Below, one piece after another: positions 9,689-18,267 of a DNA stretch of 64,000 nt. The position numbers and the translations under genes were made by a program. The notes under the pieces are model-generated. The model had not been told where the DNA came from. It was given only the letters and a program-made list of their open reading frames with translations, and searched no databases. Origin of the DNA: Nocardioides flavescens (GTDB lineage: Bacteria; Actinomycetota; Actinomycetes; Propionibacteriales; Nocardioidaceae); NCBI RefSeq assembly GCF_009823805.1, contig NZ_WUEK01000007.1, positions 186,001 to 250,000 on the forward strand. Reading direction: 5' to 3'. Positions within the stretch are counted from its first letter, which is position 1. The number at the start of each line of letters is the position of its first letter.

Positions 9689-10981
9689 GTGCTGACCGCG
9701 TTCGCGAACGCCTTCCGGACCCCGGACCTGCGGCGCAAGCTGCTCTTCGTCCTGCTGATCATCGTGGTCTTCCGGGCCGGTTCGCAGATCCCCGCTCCCG
9801 GCGTCGACGTCGGCAACGTCCAGACGTGCCTCAACGACGCCGACAACGGGTTGTACAACCTGATCAACCTGTTCTCGGGCGGGGCGCTGCTCCAGCTGAC
9901 GATCTTCGCGCTGGGGATCATGCCCTACATCACCGCGAGCATCATCCTGCAGCTGCTGGTGGTCGTGATCCCGCGCCTGGAGGCCCTCAAGAAGGAGGGC
10001 CAGTCCGGCCAGACCAAGATCACGCAGTACACCCGCTACCTCACGCTCGGTCTCGCGCTGCTCCAGGCGACCGGCATCGTGGCGCTGGCCCGTTCGGGCA
10101 ACCTGCTGCAGAACTGCAACCAGCCGCTGCTGGTCGACAACGGCACCCAGACCTTCCTGGTCATGGTCATCACGATGACCGCCGGCACCGCCGTCATCAT
10201 GTGGCTCGGCGAGCTCATCACCGAGCGCGGCATCGGCAACGGCATGTCGATCCTGATCTTCACCCAGGTCGTCGCGACCTTCCCGGGCACCCTCTGGGCG
10301 GTCGGCAAGGACCAGGGGTGGTGGACCTTCGGCGTCGTGATCCTGGTCGGTCTCGTCATCGTCGCGGCCGTCATCTTCATCGAGCAGGCCCAGCGCCGCA
10401 TCCCGGTGCAGTACGCCCGCCGCATGGTCGGGCGCAAGATGTTCGGCGGCAGCTCGACCTACATCCCGCTGAAGGTCAACCAGGCCGGTGTCATCCCGGT
10501 CATCTTCGCCTCCTCGCTGCTCTACCTGCCGGCGATGGCGGCACAGTTCAACCAGAACAGCGACACCGCGTGGGTCCGCTTCATCAACGACTACCTCGTG
10601 CGCGGCAACCACCCGCTGTACATGCTCACGTTCTTCCTGCTCATCGTCTTCTTCACCTACTTCTACGTCTCGATCACCTTCAACCCGCAAGAGGTGGCCG
10701 ACAACATGAAGAAGTACGGCGGCTTCATCCCCGGGATCCGGGCGGGCAAGCCGACCGAGGACTACCTGTCCTACGTCCTGTCCCGCATCACGCTGCCGGG
10801 CGCGCTGTACCTCGGTCTGATCGCTCTGATCCCGCTGATCGCCCTCGTGCTGGTCAACGCGAACCAGAACTTCCCCTTCGGTGGCACGTCGATCCTCATC
10901 ATGGTCGGCGTCGCCCTCGACACCGTGAAGCAGATCGAGAGCCAGCTCCAGCAGCGCAACTACGAAGGATTCCTGCGCTGA
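9689..10981 (+). CDS. secY: Protein translocase subunit SecY
   Basis: SecY is the channel subunit of the SecYEG preprotein translocase in the cytoplasmic membrane. The 430-residue product has ten hydrophobic segments. Conserved stretches include [27 protein letters not shown] in the TM2 region, [14 protein letters not shown] loop [17 protein letters not shown], and [36 protein letters not shown] sequence before TM8. The start is GTG 9689, 8 bases after AGAGG. adk follows after one base. Confidence 0.97.
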   Translation: MLTAFANAFRTPDLRRKLLFVLLIIVVFRAGSQIPAPGVDVGNVQTCLNDADNGLYNLINLFSGGALLQLTIFALGIMPYITASIILQLLVVVIPRLEALKKEGQSGQTKITQYTRYLTLGLALLQATGIVALARSGNLLQNCNQPLLVDNGTQTFLVMVITMTAGTAVIMWLGELITERGIGNGMSILIFTQVVATFPGTLWAVGKDQGWWTFGVVILVGLVIVAAVIFIEQAQRRIPVQYARRMVGRKMFGGSSTYIPLKVNQAGVIPVIFASSLLYLPAMAAQFNQNSDTAWVRFINDYLVRGNHPLYMLTFFLLIVFFTYFYVSITFNPQEVADNMKKYGGFIPGIRAGKPTEDYLSYVLSRITLPGALYLGLIALIPLIALVLVNANQNFPFGGTSILIMVGVALDTVKQIESQLQQRNYEGFLR

Positions 10982-10982
10982 C

Positions 10983-11558
10983 ATGCGTCTTCTGATCATG
11001 GGCCCGCCCGGAGCGGGCAAGGGCACCCAGGCCACCTTCATCGCCGAGCACTTCAAGATCCCGGCGATCTCCACCGGCGACATCTTCCGGGCCAACGTCT
11101 CGGAGGGCACGCCGCTCGGCGTCGAGGCCAAGCGCTACATGGACGCCGGCGAGTACGTCCCCGACGAGGTCACCAACCTCATGGTGCGCAACCGGATCGA
11201 CGAGCCGGACGCCACCAACGGGTTCCTGCTCGACGGCTACCCGCGCACCCTGGCGCAGGTCGAGGAGCTCGACGGGATGATCGAGTTCACCGGCCACCAG
11301 CTCGACGCCGTCGTCGTGCTCACCGTCGACCAGGACGAGATCGTCGGTCGTCTCGTGCGCCGCGCCCAGATCGAGGGCCGCGCCGACGACACCGAGGACG
11401 TCGTGCGTCGGCGCCAGGAGGTCTACACGGCCGAGACCGAGCCCCTCATCGAGATCTACCGCGGGCGCGGGATCCTCGTCGAGGTCGACGGTCTGGGCGA
11501 GGTCGGCGAGGTCACCCAGCGGATCTTCGCCGCGCTCGACGTCATCCCCGAGTCCTAG
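10983..11558 (+). CDS. adk: Adenylate kinase (short-LID form)
   Basis: Catalyses ATP + AMP = 2 ADP in the cytosol. The P-loop GPPGAGKGT spans residues 7-15, and the AMP-binding DGYPRTLAQ segment is present. At 191 residues it is the short form: the LID segment ([19 protein letters not shown]) lacks the inserted zinc-finger region of longer adenylate kinases, as in other actinobacteria. It is located between secY and map, the classical arrangement. Confidence 0.96.
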   Translation: MRLLIMGPPGAGKGTQATFIAEHFKIPAISTGDIFRANVSEGTPLGVEAKRYMDAGEYVPDEVTNLMVRNRIDEPDATNGFLLDGYPRTLAQVEELDGMIEFTGHQLDAVVVLTVDQDEIVGRLVRRAQIEGRADDTEDVVRRRQEVYTAETEPLIEIYRGRGILVEVDGLGEVGEVTQRIFAALDVIPES

Positions 11559-11574
11559 GACTCGGGGGCCGGTC

Positions 11575-12393
11575 GTGGGCTGGCGCAGCAGGGGCGTCGA
11601 GATCAAGACGCCCGAGCAGGTCGACGTCATGCGTCGCGCCGGGCTCGTCGTGGCCGCAGCGCTCGAGGCGCTGCGGGCCGCCGTACGACCCGGCGTGACC
11701 ACCGGCGAGCTCGACGCGATCGCCGAGGACGTCATCCGCACCGCCGGGGCGACTCCGTCGTTCCTGGGCTACCAGGGCTTCCCGGCCTCGATCTGCGCCT
11801 CGGTCGACGACGAGGTCGTCCACGGCATCCCGGGCGACCGGGTGCTGCGCGACGGCGACGTCGTCTCGCTCGACTGCGGGGCGATCGTCGACGGCTGGCA
11901 CGGCGACGCCGCCGTGACCGTGCCCGTCGGCACGGCCCCGCCCGAGCTGCTCACGCTCGCGCGCGACACCGAGGACGCCATGTGGGCCGGCATCGCCGCC
12001 GCGCGGCCCGGTCGCCGGGTCGGTGACCTGTCGGCCGCGGTGGAGGAGCACCTGCGCTCCGTCGGCGACTACGGCATCCTCGAGGACTACACCGGCCACG
12101 GCATCGGCTCGCAGATGCACCAGCCGCCGGACGTGCCCAACGTCGGGCGCCGCGGCCGCGGCACCCGCCTGGTCGAGGGCATCGCCCTCGCCGTCGAGCC
12201 GATGGTCACCCTCGGCACCGCCGACACGGTGCTGCTCGAGGACGACTGGACGGTCGTGACCGCAGACGGGTCCTGGTCGGCCCACTGCGAGCACACCTTC
12301 GCCCTCACCGACCGCGGCATCTGGGTGCTCACCGCCCACGACGGCGGCGAGGAGCGGCTCACGGCCCTCGGCGCGCCGTACGGCGGGCGCTGA
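11575..12393 (+). CDS. map: Methionine aminopeptidase, type I
   Basis: Removes the N-terminal Met from nascent proteins. All metal ligands expected for the pita-bread fold are visible: Asp100, Asp111, His175, Glu208 and Glu239, with substrate-side His83. The 272-residue product starts at GTG 11575 (MGWRSRGVEIKTPEQVDVMRRAG). There is no N-terminal zinc-finger or SH3-binding extension. It is 16 bases after adk and probably cotranscribed with secY-adk. Confidence 0.95.
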   Translation: MGWRSRGVEIKTPEQVDVMRRAGLVVAAALEALRAAVRPGVTTGELDAIAEDVIRTAGATPSFLGYQGFPASICASVDDEVVHGIPGDRVLRDGDVVSLDCGAIVDGWHGDAAVTVPVGTAPPELLTLARDTEDAMWAGIAAARPGRRVGDLSAAVEEHLRSVGDYGILEDYTGHGIGSQMHQPPDVPNVGRRGRGTRLVEGIALAVEPMVTLGTADTVLLEDDWTVVTADGSWSAHCEHTFALTDRGIWVLTAHDGGEERLTALGAPYGGR

Positions 12394-12400
12394 GCGGACC

Positions 12401-12440
12401 TAAGCGCACCCAGGCGCACCCAAGCGCACCCGGGCGCACC
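12401..12440. repeat. Four tandem 10-base repeats
   Basis: Four consecutive decamers share the form NNRGCGCACC at 12401, 12411, 12421 and 12431. They begin 8 bases after the map stop, in the spacer before the TerC riboswitch. The ten-base period is one helical turn. I see no known site with this sequence. Confidence 0.8.
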
Positions 12441-12499
12441 TGAACGCTCGCTGAGAGCGCAGGTTCGCCGCGGGGCCGCCGTGCGTGCCAGACTGCGGG

Positions 12500-12612
12500 G
12501 CGCGGAAGGGGAGTATTCCTTCGCCACGGGATCGTCAGCACGAGCGCGAGCGCTCCGGGCCCGTGGGCCGCATCGGGGCACCGGTGTCGGTGGGAGAGAC
12601 CTTCGGTGGTCC
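12500..12612 (+). ncRNA. yybP-ykoY (Mn2+) riboswitch upstream of terC
   Basis: The conserved 5' element GGGGAGTA is at 12508-12515. An inner CACGGGATCGTCAGCA segment carrying the family CGTCA lies at 12525-12540. The 3' element GGGAGAGACCTTCGGT closes the structure at about 12592-12607. These blocks, their order and spacing match actinobacterial yybP-ykoY aptamers, which bind Mn2+ and commonly precede terC/yybP/ykoY or Mn2+ exporter genes. The ribosome binding site AGGAG of the downstream gene is about 20 bases past the aptamer, so control at either transcription or translation is possible. Confidence 0.88.
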
Positions 12613-12641
12613 TGCCATCCCTATCCCCAGGAGTCGAACCC

Positions 12642-13667
12642 TTGGACATCTCCCCGCTGCAGTGGGTCGTCACGATCGGCGTGACCGCCGCCGTCCTGCT
12701 CTTCGACGTCGTCGTCATCGCCCGCAAGCCCCACGAGCCGTCGATCCGCGAGTGCGCGATCGCCCTGGCCGTCTACATCGGCGCGGCCCTCGCCTTCGCC
12801 GGCTTCATCTTCGCCACGGCCGGGCGTGACGCCGACGGCGACCTCTACGGCACGCAGTTCATCACCGGCTGGCTGGTGGAGTACAGCCTGTCGGTCGACA
12901 ACCTGTTCGTCTTCATCATCTTGATGGCGGCGCTCAAGGTGCCGCGCAAGTACCAGCAGGAAGCCCTGATGGTGGGCATCATCCTCGCGCTCATCTTCCG
13001 CGGCATCTTCATCGCGCTGGGCTACCAGCTGATCAGCAACTTCTCGTGGGTCTTCTACCTCTTCGGCGCGTTCCTGGTCTACACGGCCGCCAACCTGGTG
13101 AAGAGCTACCGCGACGACGACCACAGCGACGACGCCGACGACAACCGGGTCGTGGCGTTCGCCCGCCGCAAGCTCAACGTCGGCGAGGAGTTCCGCGGCC
13201 TCAAGCTCTCCTGGCACGAGCACGGCGTCCGCGTGATCTCGCCGATGCTGATCGTCATCATCGCGCTCGGCACCACCGACCTGCTGTTCGCGCTGGACTC
13301 CATCCCCGCGATCTTCGGCATCACCCAGGAGCCCTACCTGGTCTTCACGGCCAACGTGTTCGCCCTGATGGGGCTGCGCCAGCTCTACTTCCTCCTGGGT
13401 GGGCTGCTCAAGCGCCTGATCTACCTCTCGCTCGGCCTGTCGTTCATCCTGGCCTTCATCGGTGTCAAGCTGGTGATCCACGCCCTGCACGAGGACCAGC
13501 CGTTCGGCATCAACGGCGGCGAGCCGATCGTGGGCTTCGAGGTCCCGACGTTGCTCAGCCTCGGCGTGATCATCGTGACGCTGGCCGTCACCGCGGTCGC
13601 CAGCCTGTACGTCGACCGCAAGCGCGAGGCGGCCGGTGTGTCCAGCCAGGGATCGGGACTGGAATAG
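12642..13667 (+). CDS. TerC family integral membrane protein (predicted Mn2+ exporter)
   Basis: A polytopic membrane protein of the TerC/Alx family. Family members have been linked to Mn2+ efflux and metalation of exported enzymes, and the riboswitch in front supports Mn2+ here. I chose TTG 12642 (MDISPLQWVV), 8 bases after AGGAG at 12629-12633. An upstream GTG at 12606 lies inside the riboswitch 3' strand and is unlikely. The 341-residue product has about 8-9 membrane segments with the acidic-in-membrane family motifs EYSLSVDNLF (80-89) and FALDSIPAIFGIT. It interrupts the map-infA junction and is followed by a monooxygenase gene 28 bases on. Confidence 0.9.
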   Translation: MDISPLQWVVTIGVTAAVLLFDVVVIARKPHEPSIRECAIALAVYIGAALAFAGFIFATAGRDADGDLYGTQFITGWLVEYSLSVDNLFVFIILMAALKVPRKYQQEALMVGIILALIFRGIFIALGYQLISNFSWVFYLFGAFLVYTAANLVKSYRDDDHSDDADDNRVVAFARRKLNVGEEFRGLKLSWHEHGVRVISPMLIVIIALGTTDLLFALDSIPAIFGITQEPYLVFTANVFALMGLRQLYFLLGGLLKRLIYLSLGLSFILAFIGVKLVIHALHEDQPFGINGGEPIVGFEVPTLLSLGVIIVTLAVTAVASLYVDRKREAAGVSSQGSGLE

Positions 13668-13695
13668 CGGTCCCCGTCGGCGGGGTTGACCTGAC

Positions 13696-14745
13696 GTGAC
13701 CTCGACCCCGTCGACGACCCTGTCCGTGCTCGACCTCGTGCCGGTGCGTACCGACCAGAGCAGCGGTGAGGCCATCTCCGCCTCGCTCTCGCTCGCCCGC
13801 CGGGCCGACGAGCTCGGCTACCACCGCTACTGGGTGGCCGAGCACCACAACATGCCGGCCGTCGCCGCCACCAACCCGCCGGTGCTCATCGGGCTCATAG
13901 CCGCCGCGACGCAGCGCATCCGTGTCGGCTCGGGTGGCGTGATGCTCCCCAACCACGCCCCGCTCGTCGTGGCCGAGCAGTTCGGCCTGCTCGAGGCGGC
14001 CTTCCCCGGGCGCATCGACCTCGGCATCGGCCGCGCACCGGGCACGGACCCCGTGACGTCGTACGCCCTGCGCCACGGCGCCGGGGGAGTGAGCGACGAG
14101 GCCGTCACCCGCTTCCCGGAGTACGTCGAGAACGTGCTCGCGATGATGGAGCCCGAGGGCGTCGGGCTCACCGTGGCGGGGCGCACCCACGCGCTCAAGG
14201 CGACCCCGGTCGCGCGCAGCGTGCCGACGATCTGGCTGCTCGGCTCCAGCGACTACTCCGCCCGGCTCGCCGCGGAGAAGGGGATGCCGTACGTCTTCGC
14301 GCACCACTTCTCCGGTCAGGGCACCGCGGAGGCGCTCGAGCTCTACCGCTCGTCGTTCCGCCCCAGCCCCGAGCTCGCCGAGCCGCGGACCTTCCTGACC
14401 GTCAACGCGGTGGTCGCGGAGTCCGACGAGGAGGCCGAGCGCCAAGCGCTGCCCAACCTGATGATGATGCTGGCGCTGCGCACCGGCTCGCCGCTCGGCC
14501 CGCAGCTGCTGGTCGAGGAGGCCGAGAAGCTCGAGGTGCCGGCCGCACACGCCCCGCTGGTCGAGGCGATGCGCTCGCGCTGGGTGGTGGGCGGCCCGGC
14601 CTCGGCGCGCGCCCAGCTCGACGAGCTGGCCGCGACGTACGGCGTCGACGAGGTGATGGTTCACCCGGTCGCCGGCGCCCACGTCGGCACCGAGCCCGAT
14701 CGCAGCCCGCAGCGCGAGGAGACGCTGCGGCTCCTCGCCGCCTGA
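13696..14745 (+). CDS. LLM-class flavin-dependent oxidoreductase (MsnO8-like)
   Basis: A luciferase-like monooxygenase with a TIM-barrel fold, using reduced FMN or F420; the substrate is unknown. The 349-residue product has RADELGYHRYWVAEHHNMP and AAATQRIRVGSGGVMLPNHAPLVVAEQFGLLEAAFPGRIDLGIGRAPG, hallmarks of the MsnO8-type subgroup. The start is GTG 13696. It lies between terC and infA on the same strand and might be read through from either side. Confidence 0.85.
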   Translation: MTSTPSTTLSVLDLVPVRTDQSSGEAISASLSLARRADELGYHRYWVAEHHNMPAVAATNPPVLIGLIAAATQRIRVGSGGVMLPNHAPLVVAEQFGLLEAAFPGRIDLGIGRAPGTDPVTSYALRHGAGGVSDEAVTRFPEYVENVLAMMEPEGVGLTVAGRTHALKATPVARSVPTIWLLGSSDYSARLAAEKGMPYVFAHHFSGQGTAEALELYRSSFRPSPELAEPRTFLTVNAVVAESDEEAERQALPNLMMMLALRTGSPLGPQLLVEEAEKLEVPAAHAPLVEAMRSRWVVGGPASARAQLDELAATYGVDEVMVHPVAGAHVGTEPDRSPQREETLRLLAA

Positions 14746-15011
14746 GGCGCGCCTACCACAATTCGTGTTCGGGGGCCGGTAGCACCTAGACTGGTGCGTC
14801 GGCCCAACACGGGTCTGCTCTGTGGCGCCTCACGGCTGCCCGGGCCACCGCCGGTGGACTCTCGATCGGGAGCCTACTGGCACGGCCCCGGGGACGAGGC
14901 GTCCGGACAGCCTGCTGAGGTCCACTCGCCACCGGTGCGTCCGGAGCGGGAGGTTCGCGGGCCGACGGTAGACGAGGCGCCGGAGACGGCCAACAACGGA
15001 TTGTGGAGGAC
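14746..15011 (+). promoter_or_regulatory. Long leader and probable promoter region of infA
   Basis: The 266-base spacer holds no credible gene. A TAGACT hexamer at 14787-14792 is the best -10 candidate and would give a leader of roughly 210 bases. An open frame of 79 codons from 14794 lacks family features and a ribosome binding site and is dismissed. A GGAGGA at 15005-15010 is the infA ribosome binding site. Confidence 0.45.
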
Positions 15012-15233
15012 ATGCCGAAGAAAGAAGGCGTGATCGAGATCGAGGGCACCGTCGTGGAGGCCCTTCCCAACGCCATGTTCCGCGTCGAGCTGAGCAACGG
15101 CCACAAGGTTCTCGCCCACATCAGCGGCAAGATGCGCCAGCACTACATCCGGATCCTCCCCGAGGACCGGGTCGTGGTGGAGCTCTCGCCGTACGACCTC
15201 ACCCGGGGTCGCATCGTCTACCGGTACAAGTAG
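15012..15233 (+). CDS. infA: Translation initiation factor IF-1
   Basis: IF-1 binds the 30S A site during initiation through a single OB fold. The 73-residue product [21 protein letters not shown]... is canonical, with the [28 protein letters not shown] block. ATG 15012 is preceded by GGAGGA with 1-2 bases between, so slightly tight spacing. An in-frame upstream TTG at 15001/ATT region is not needed. It heads the alpha operon. Confidence 0.97.
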   Translation: MPKKEGVIEIEGTVVEALPNAMFRVELSNGHKVLAHISGKMRQHYIRILPEDRVVVELSPYDLTRGRIVYRYK

Positions 15234-15267
15234 CCAGCCGACCGCGCAAAGAGAGTGGGGTACGACC

Positions 15268-15381
15268 GTGAAGGTCAACCCGAGCGTCAAGCCGATCTGT
15301 GACAAGTGCAAGGTGATCCGTCGCCACGGCCGCGTCATGGTGATCTGCGAGAACCCGCGTCACAAGCAGCGCCAGGGCTGA
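15268..15381 (+). CDS. rpmJ: 50S ribosomal protein L36, zinc-binding form
   Basis: A 37-residue ribosomal protein, [20 protein letters not shown] then [17 protein letters not shown]. The zinc ligands Cys11, Cys14, Cys27 and His32 are all present. It starts at GTG 15268, after GAGAGTGGGG. It lies 34 bases downstream of infA, its usual neighbour. Confidence 0.95.
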   Translation: MKVNPSVKPICDKCKVIRRHGRVMVICENPRHKQRQG

Positions 15382-15534
15382 GTCCCTCGCCGCAGCACAA
15401 CTGAACACCACATCGTGATCGCTAGCCCGGCGCAGCGCGCCGGGTGAAGCCACCTCCGGAGCAGTGGGCCGGAGCCTCGCACCGCGGGGATGCGTCACGA
15501 CCGACACCTCTGCAGCAACACGAAGGAACAGCAC
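15382..15534 (+). promoter_or_regulatory. Structured leader before rpsM-rpsK-rpsD
   Basis: The 153-base spacer contains a perfect 8-bp hairpin (15426-15433 with 15437-15444, loop AGC). A second hairpin pairs CTCCGG at 15454-15459 with CCGGAG at 15469-15474. The rpsM ribosome binding site GAAGGAA follows. The position matches the S4-controlled alpha-operon leader of other bacteria, but no homology to a known leader is recognisable. Confidence 0.45.
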
Positions 15535-15909
15535 ATGGCACGCCTCGTCGGTGTCGACCTCCCGCGCGACAAGCGCATCGAGATCGCACTCACCTACATC
15601 TACGGCATCGGCCGTACCACCGCCCAGAAGCTCCTCGCCGAGACCGGGGTCGACCCCAACTCGCGCGTCCACGAGCTGGGCGACCCCGAGCTGGTCAAGC
15701 TCCGCGACGCCATCGAGTCGCAGTACAAGATCGAGGGTGACCTCCGTCGTGAGGTCCAGGCCGACATCCGTCGCAAGATCGAGATCGGCAGCTACCAGGG
15801 ACGCCGTCACCGCCAGGGCCTGCCGGTCCGCGGTCAGCGCACCAAGACCAACGCGCGCACCCGCAAGGGTCCGAAGCGCACCGTTGCCGGCAAGAAGAAG
15901 GCGAAGTGA
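15535..15909 (+). CDS. rpsM: 30S ribosomal protein S13
   Basis: S13 contacts P-site tRNA and bridges to the 50S subunit. The start is ATG 15535 ([21 protein letters not shown]). The 124-residue product contains the helix-two-turn-helix [13 protein letters not shown] and the family signature [29 protein letters not shown]. The C-terminus is lysine-rich. rpsK follows after 4 bases. Confidence 0.97.
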   Translation: MARLVGVDLPRDKRIEIALTYIYGIGRTTAQKLLAETGVDPNSRVHELGDPELVKLRDAIESQYKIEGDLRREVQADIRRKIEIGSYQGRRHRQGLPVRGQRTKTNARTRKGPKRTVAGKKKAK

Positions 15910-15913
15910 TCTG

Positions 15914-16315
15914 ATGCCCCCCAAGACTCGTGCGACCGCCAAGAAGGTCCGCCGCAAGGAGAAGAAGAACGTCGCTCAGGGCGAGGCCCACATCAAGAGC
16001 ACGTTCAACAACACCATCGTCACCATCACCGACCCGACCGGCGCGGTGATCTCGTGGGCCTCTGCCGGCACCGTCGGCTTCAAGGGCTCGCGCAAGTCCA
16101 CCCCGTTCGCCGCGCAGATGGCCGCCGAGGCCGCCGGGCGCCGGGCGATGGACCACGGCATGAAGAAGATCGACGTCTTCGTGAAGGGCCCGGGCTCGGG
16201 TCGCGAGACGGCGATCCGCTCCCTGGGTGCGATCGGCCTCGAGGTCGGCACCATCCAGGACGTCACGCCCACCCCGCACAACGGCTGCCGCCCGCCCAAG
16301 CGCCGGCGCGTCTGA
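15914..16315 (+). CDS. rpsK: 30S ribosomal protein S11
   Basis: S11 forms the platform wall of the mRNA exit. The start is ATG 15914 ([19 protein letters not shown]); upstream open frame is a shadow of rpsM. The 133-residue product has [21 protein letters not shown] and the C-terminal signature [18 protein letters not shown]. Confidence 0.97.
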   Translation: MPPKTRATAKKVRRKEKKNVAQGEAHIKSTFNNTIVTITDPTGAVISWASAGTVGFKGSRKSTPFAAQMAAEAAGRRAMDHGMKKIDVFVKGPGSGRETAIRSLGAIGLEVGTIQDVTPTPHNGCRPPKRRRV

Positions 16316-16343
16316 GCCACCGAGAGCAGAAGGAGAGACTGAC

Positions 16344-16952
16344 ATGGCCCGCTACACCGGCCCCATGACCAAGAAGTCGCGCCGCCTCGGTGTCGACCTC
16401 GTCGGCGGAGACGCCGCGTACGAGCGCCGCCCCTACCCGCCCGGCCAGCACGGCCGTGCGCGGATCAAGGAGAGCGAGTACCGCGCGCAGCTGCAGGAGA
16501 AGCAGAAGGCCCGCTTCACCTACGGCGTGCTCGAGCGCCAGTTCCACAACTACTACGTCGAGGCCTCGCGCCGCTCCGGCAAGACCGGCGACAACCTGCT
16601 CCAGCTCCTGGAGTGCCGCCTCGACAACGTGGTCTACCGTGCCGGCTTCGCCCGCACCCGCCGCCACGCCCGCCAGCTGGTGACCCACGGCCACTTCAAG
16701 GTCAACGGCAAGAAGGTCAACATCCCCTCCTTCCAGGTCACCGCCCACGACGTCATCGACGTGCGTGAGAAGTCCCTGGAGATGACCCCGTTCATCGTGG
16801 CTCGCGAGACCCACGGCGAGCGCGTCGTCCCGGCGTGGCTGGAGGCGCTGCCCACCCGCATGCGCGTCCTCGTGCACTCGGTCCCGGTCCGGGCCCAGAT
16901 CGACATCCCGGTCCAGGAGCAGCTCATCGTCGAGTACTACTCGAAGAAGTAG
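16344..16952 (+). CDS. rpsD: 30S ribosomal protein S4, zinc-free form
   Basis: S4 is a primary 16S rRNA binder and fidelity protein, and in many bacteria the repressor of this operon. The start is ATG 16344 behind AAGGAGAG. The 202-residue product lacks the N-terminal four-cysteine zinc motif, as in other actinobacterial S4 (MARYTGPMTKKSRRLGVDLVGG). The S4 RNA-binding domain CRLDNVVYRAGFARTRRHARQLVTHGHFKVNGKKV is present. Confidence 0.96.
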   Translation: MARYTGPMTKKSRRLGVDLVGGDAAYERRPYPPGQHGRARIKESEYRAQLQEKQKARFTYGVLERQFHNYYVEASRRSGKTGDNLLQLLECRLDNVVYRAGFARTRRHARQLVTHGHFKVNGKKVNIPSFQVTAHDVIDVREKSLEMTPFIVARETHGERVVPAWLEALPTRMRVLVHSVPVRAQIDIPVQEQLIVEYYSKK

Positions 16953-16963
16953 CACCTCAGAGC

Positions 16964-16992
16964 ACCGCCCCCGTGTCCGGCACGGGGGCGGT
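16964..16992 (+). terminator. Strong hairpin between rpsD and rpoA
   Basis: ACCGCCCCCGTG (16964-16975) pairs perfectly with CACGGGGGCGGT (16981-16992) around a 5-base loop; the stem extends further with one bulge. There is no T-run after it. It could attenuate transcription into rpoA or protect the 3' end of the rpsM-K-D message. Confidence 0.6.
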
Positions 16993-17075
16993 GGCTCTCC
17001 CAGATCTCTTCCATTCTCCGCCGCACGATGTTCGGGACCCTCAAATAGCGGTCGGTCCCGGAAAGGAAAGAACCA

Positions 17076-18092
17076 GTGCTCATCGCACAGCGCCCCACCC
17101 TCTCGGAAGAGTCCGTCGACGAGTTCCGCTCGCGGTTCGTCATCGAGCCCCTGGAGCCGGGCTTCGGCTACACGCTCGGCAACTCCCTCCGCCGCACGCT
17201 GCTCTCCTCGATCCCGGGTGCCTCGGTCACGAGCATCCGCATCGACTCGGTGCTCCACGAGTTCTCGACCGTCGAGGGGGTCAAGGAGGACGTCACCGAG
17301 CTGATCCTCAACCTCAAGGGCCTGGTCGTCTCCTCCGAGCACGACGAGCCGGTCACGATGTACCTGCGCAAGTCCGGTGCCGGTGACGTCACCGGCGCCG
17401 ACATCACCCCGCCGGCCGGCGTCGAGGTGCACAACCCCGACCTGAAGATCGCGACCCTGTCCGACAAGGGCAAGCTCGAGATGGAGCTGGTCGTCGAGCG
17501 CGGTCGCGGCTACGTCTCCGCCGTCCAGAACAAGGGCGCCGACAACGAGATCGGCCGGATGCCGGTCGACTCGATCTACTCGCCGGTGCTCAAGGTGACC
17601 TACAAGGTCGAGGCGACCCGTGTCGAGCAGCGCACCGACTTCGACAAGCTCGTCATCGACGTCGAGACCAAGCCGTCGATCCGTCCCCGCGACGCGATCG
17701 CCTCGGCCGGCAAGACCCTCGTCGAGCTGTTCGGCCTCGCCCGCGAGCTGAACGTCGAGGCCGAGGGCATCGACATCGGCCCGTCGCCGGTCGACGAGCA
17801 GCTCGCCGCCGACCTCGCCCTCCCGGTCGAGGACCTGCAGCTCACCGTCCGCTCGTACAACTGCCTCAAGCGCGAGGGCATCCACACCGTGGGTGAGCTC
17901 ATCAGCCGCTCGGAGCAGGACCTGCTCGACATCCGCAACTTCGGTGCGAAGTCGATCGACGAGGTCAAGGCCAAGCTGGTCGAGATGGGTCTGTCCCTCA
18001 AGGACAGCGCCCCCGGCTTCGACCCGCAGGCGGCGCTCGCCGCCTACGGCGACGACGACGACGACGCGTTCGTCGAGGACGAGCAGTACTGA
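17076..18092 (+). CDS. rpoA: DNA-directed RNA polymerase subunit alpha
   Basis: Alpha dimerises to nucleate RNA polymerase assembly, and its C-terminal domain contacts UP elements and activators. The 338-residue product has the N-terminal domain ([29 protein letters not shown]) and the CTD helices ([21 protein letters not shown]...[13 protein letters not shown]). It ends with a short Asp/Glu-rich tail. The start is GTG 17076 after GGAAAGGAAAG. A 7-bp hairpin (17033-17039 with 17054-17060) lies just before the ribosome binding site. Confidence 0.98.
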   Translation: MLIAQRPTLSEESVDEFRSRFVIEPLEPGFGYTLGNSLRRTLLSSIPGASVTSIRIDSVLHEFSTVEGVKEDVTELILNLKGLVVSSEHDEPVTMYLRKSGAGDVTGADITPPAGVEVHNPDLKIATLSDKGKLEMELVVERGRGYVSAVQNKGADNEIGRMPVDSIYSPVLKVTYKVEATRVEQRTDFDKLVIDVETKPSIRPRDAIASAGKTLVELFGLARELNVEAEGIDIGPSPVDEQLAADLALPVEDLQLTVRSYNCLKREGIHTVGELISRSEQDLLDIRNFGAKSIDEVKAKLVEMGLSLKDSAPGFDPQAALAAYGDDDDDAFVEDEQY

Positions 18093-18096
18093 CACG

Positions 18097-18148
18097 CACG
18101 GGGGCTCCGCCCCCGTGTACCCACTCACGGGGGGCTCCGCCCCCCGTG
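18097..18148 (+). terminator. Two consecutive near-identical hairpins after rpoA
   Basis: Hairpin 1 is CACGGGGGC-TCC-GCCCCCGTG at 18097-18117 (9-bp stem). Hairpin 2 is CACGGGGGGC-TCC-GCCCCCCGTG at 18126-18148 (10-bp stem). Both are perfect and have the same TCC loop. They start 4 bases after the rpoA stop and have no T-tract, as in many actinobacterial terminators. Confidence 0.65.
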
Positions 18149-18203
18149 TGCCCCCCGGTGGTGGTCACCCGCCGCTACCGACTGAAGAACGACAGACAAA
18201 AAC

Positions 18204-18226
18204 CGCTCCGAACTTCGTTCGGAGCG
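18204..18226 (+). terminator. Third hairpin, upstream of rplQ
   Basis: CGCTCCGAAC (18204-18213) and GTTCGGAGCG (18217-18226) form a perfect 10-bp stem with a TTC loop, preceded by AAAAA. It lies 41 bases before the rplQ start. The sequence is unrelated to the two hairpins behind rpoA. Confidence 0.55.
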
Positions 18227-18267
18227 TCTACCCCGGTACCTGACACGGCCGGAGAGAAGAGCACGAG

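Noticed and set aside
9041..11131. 696-codon minus-strand open frame over rplO-secY-adk
   Set aside because: It spans three real genes and a terminator and has no domain pattern.
12606..12641. Upstream GTG start for the TerC gene
   Set aside because: It lies in the 3' strand of the riboswitch; TTG 12642 has AGGAG at ideal spacing and gives the family N-terminus.
14794..15033. 79-codon frame in the infA leader, considered as a leader gene
   Set aside because: No ribosome binding site, Pro/Gly/Arg-rich composition, and it runs into infA out of frame.
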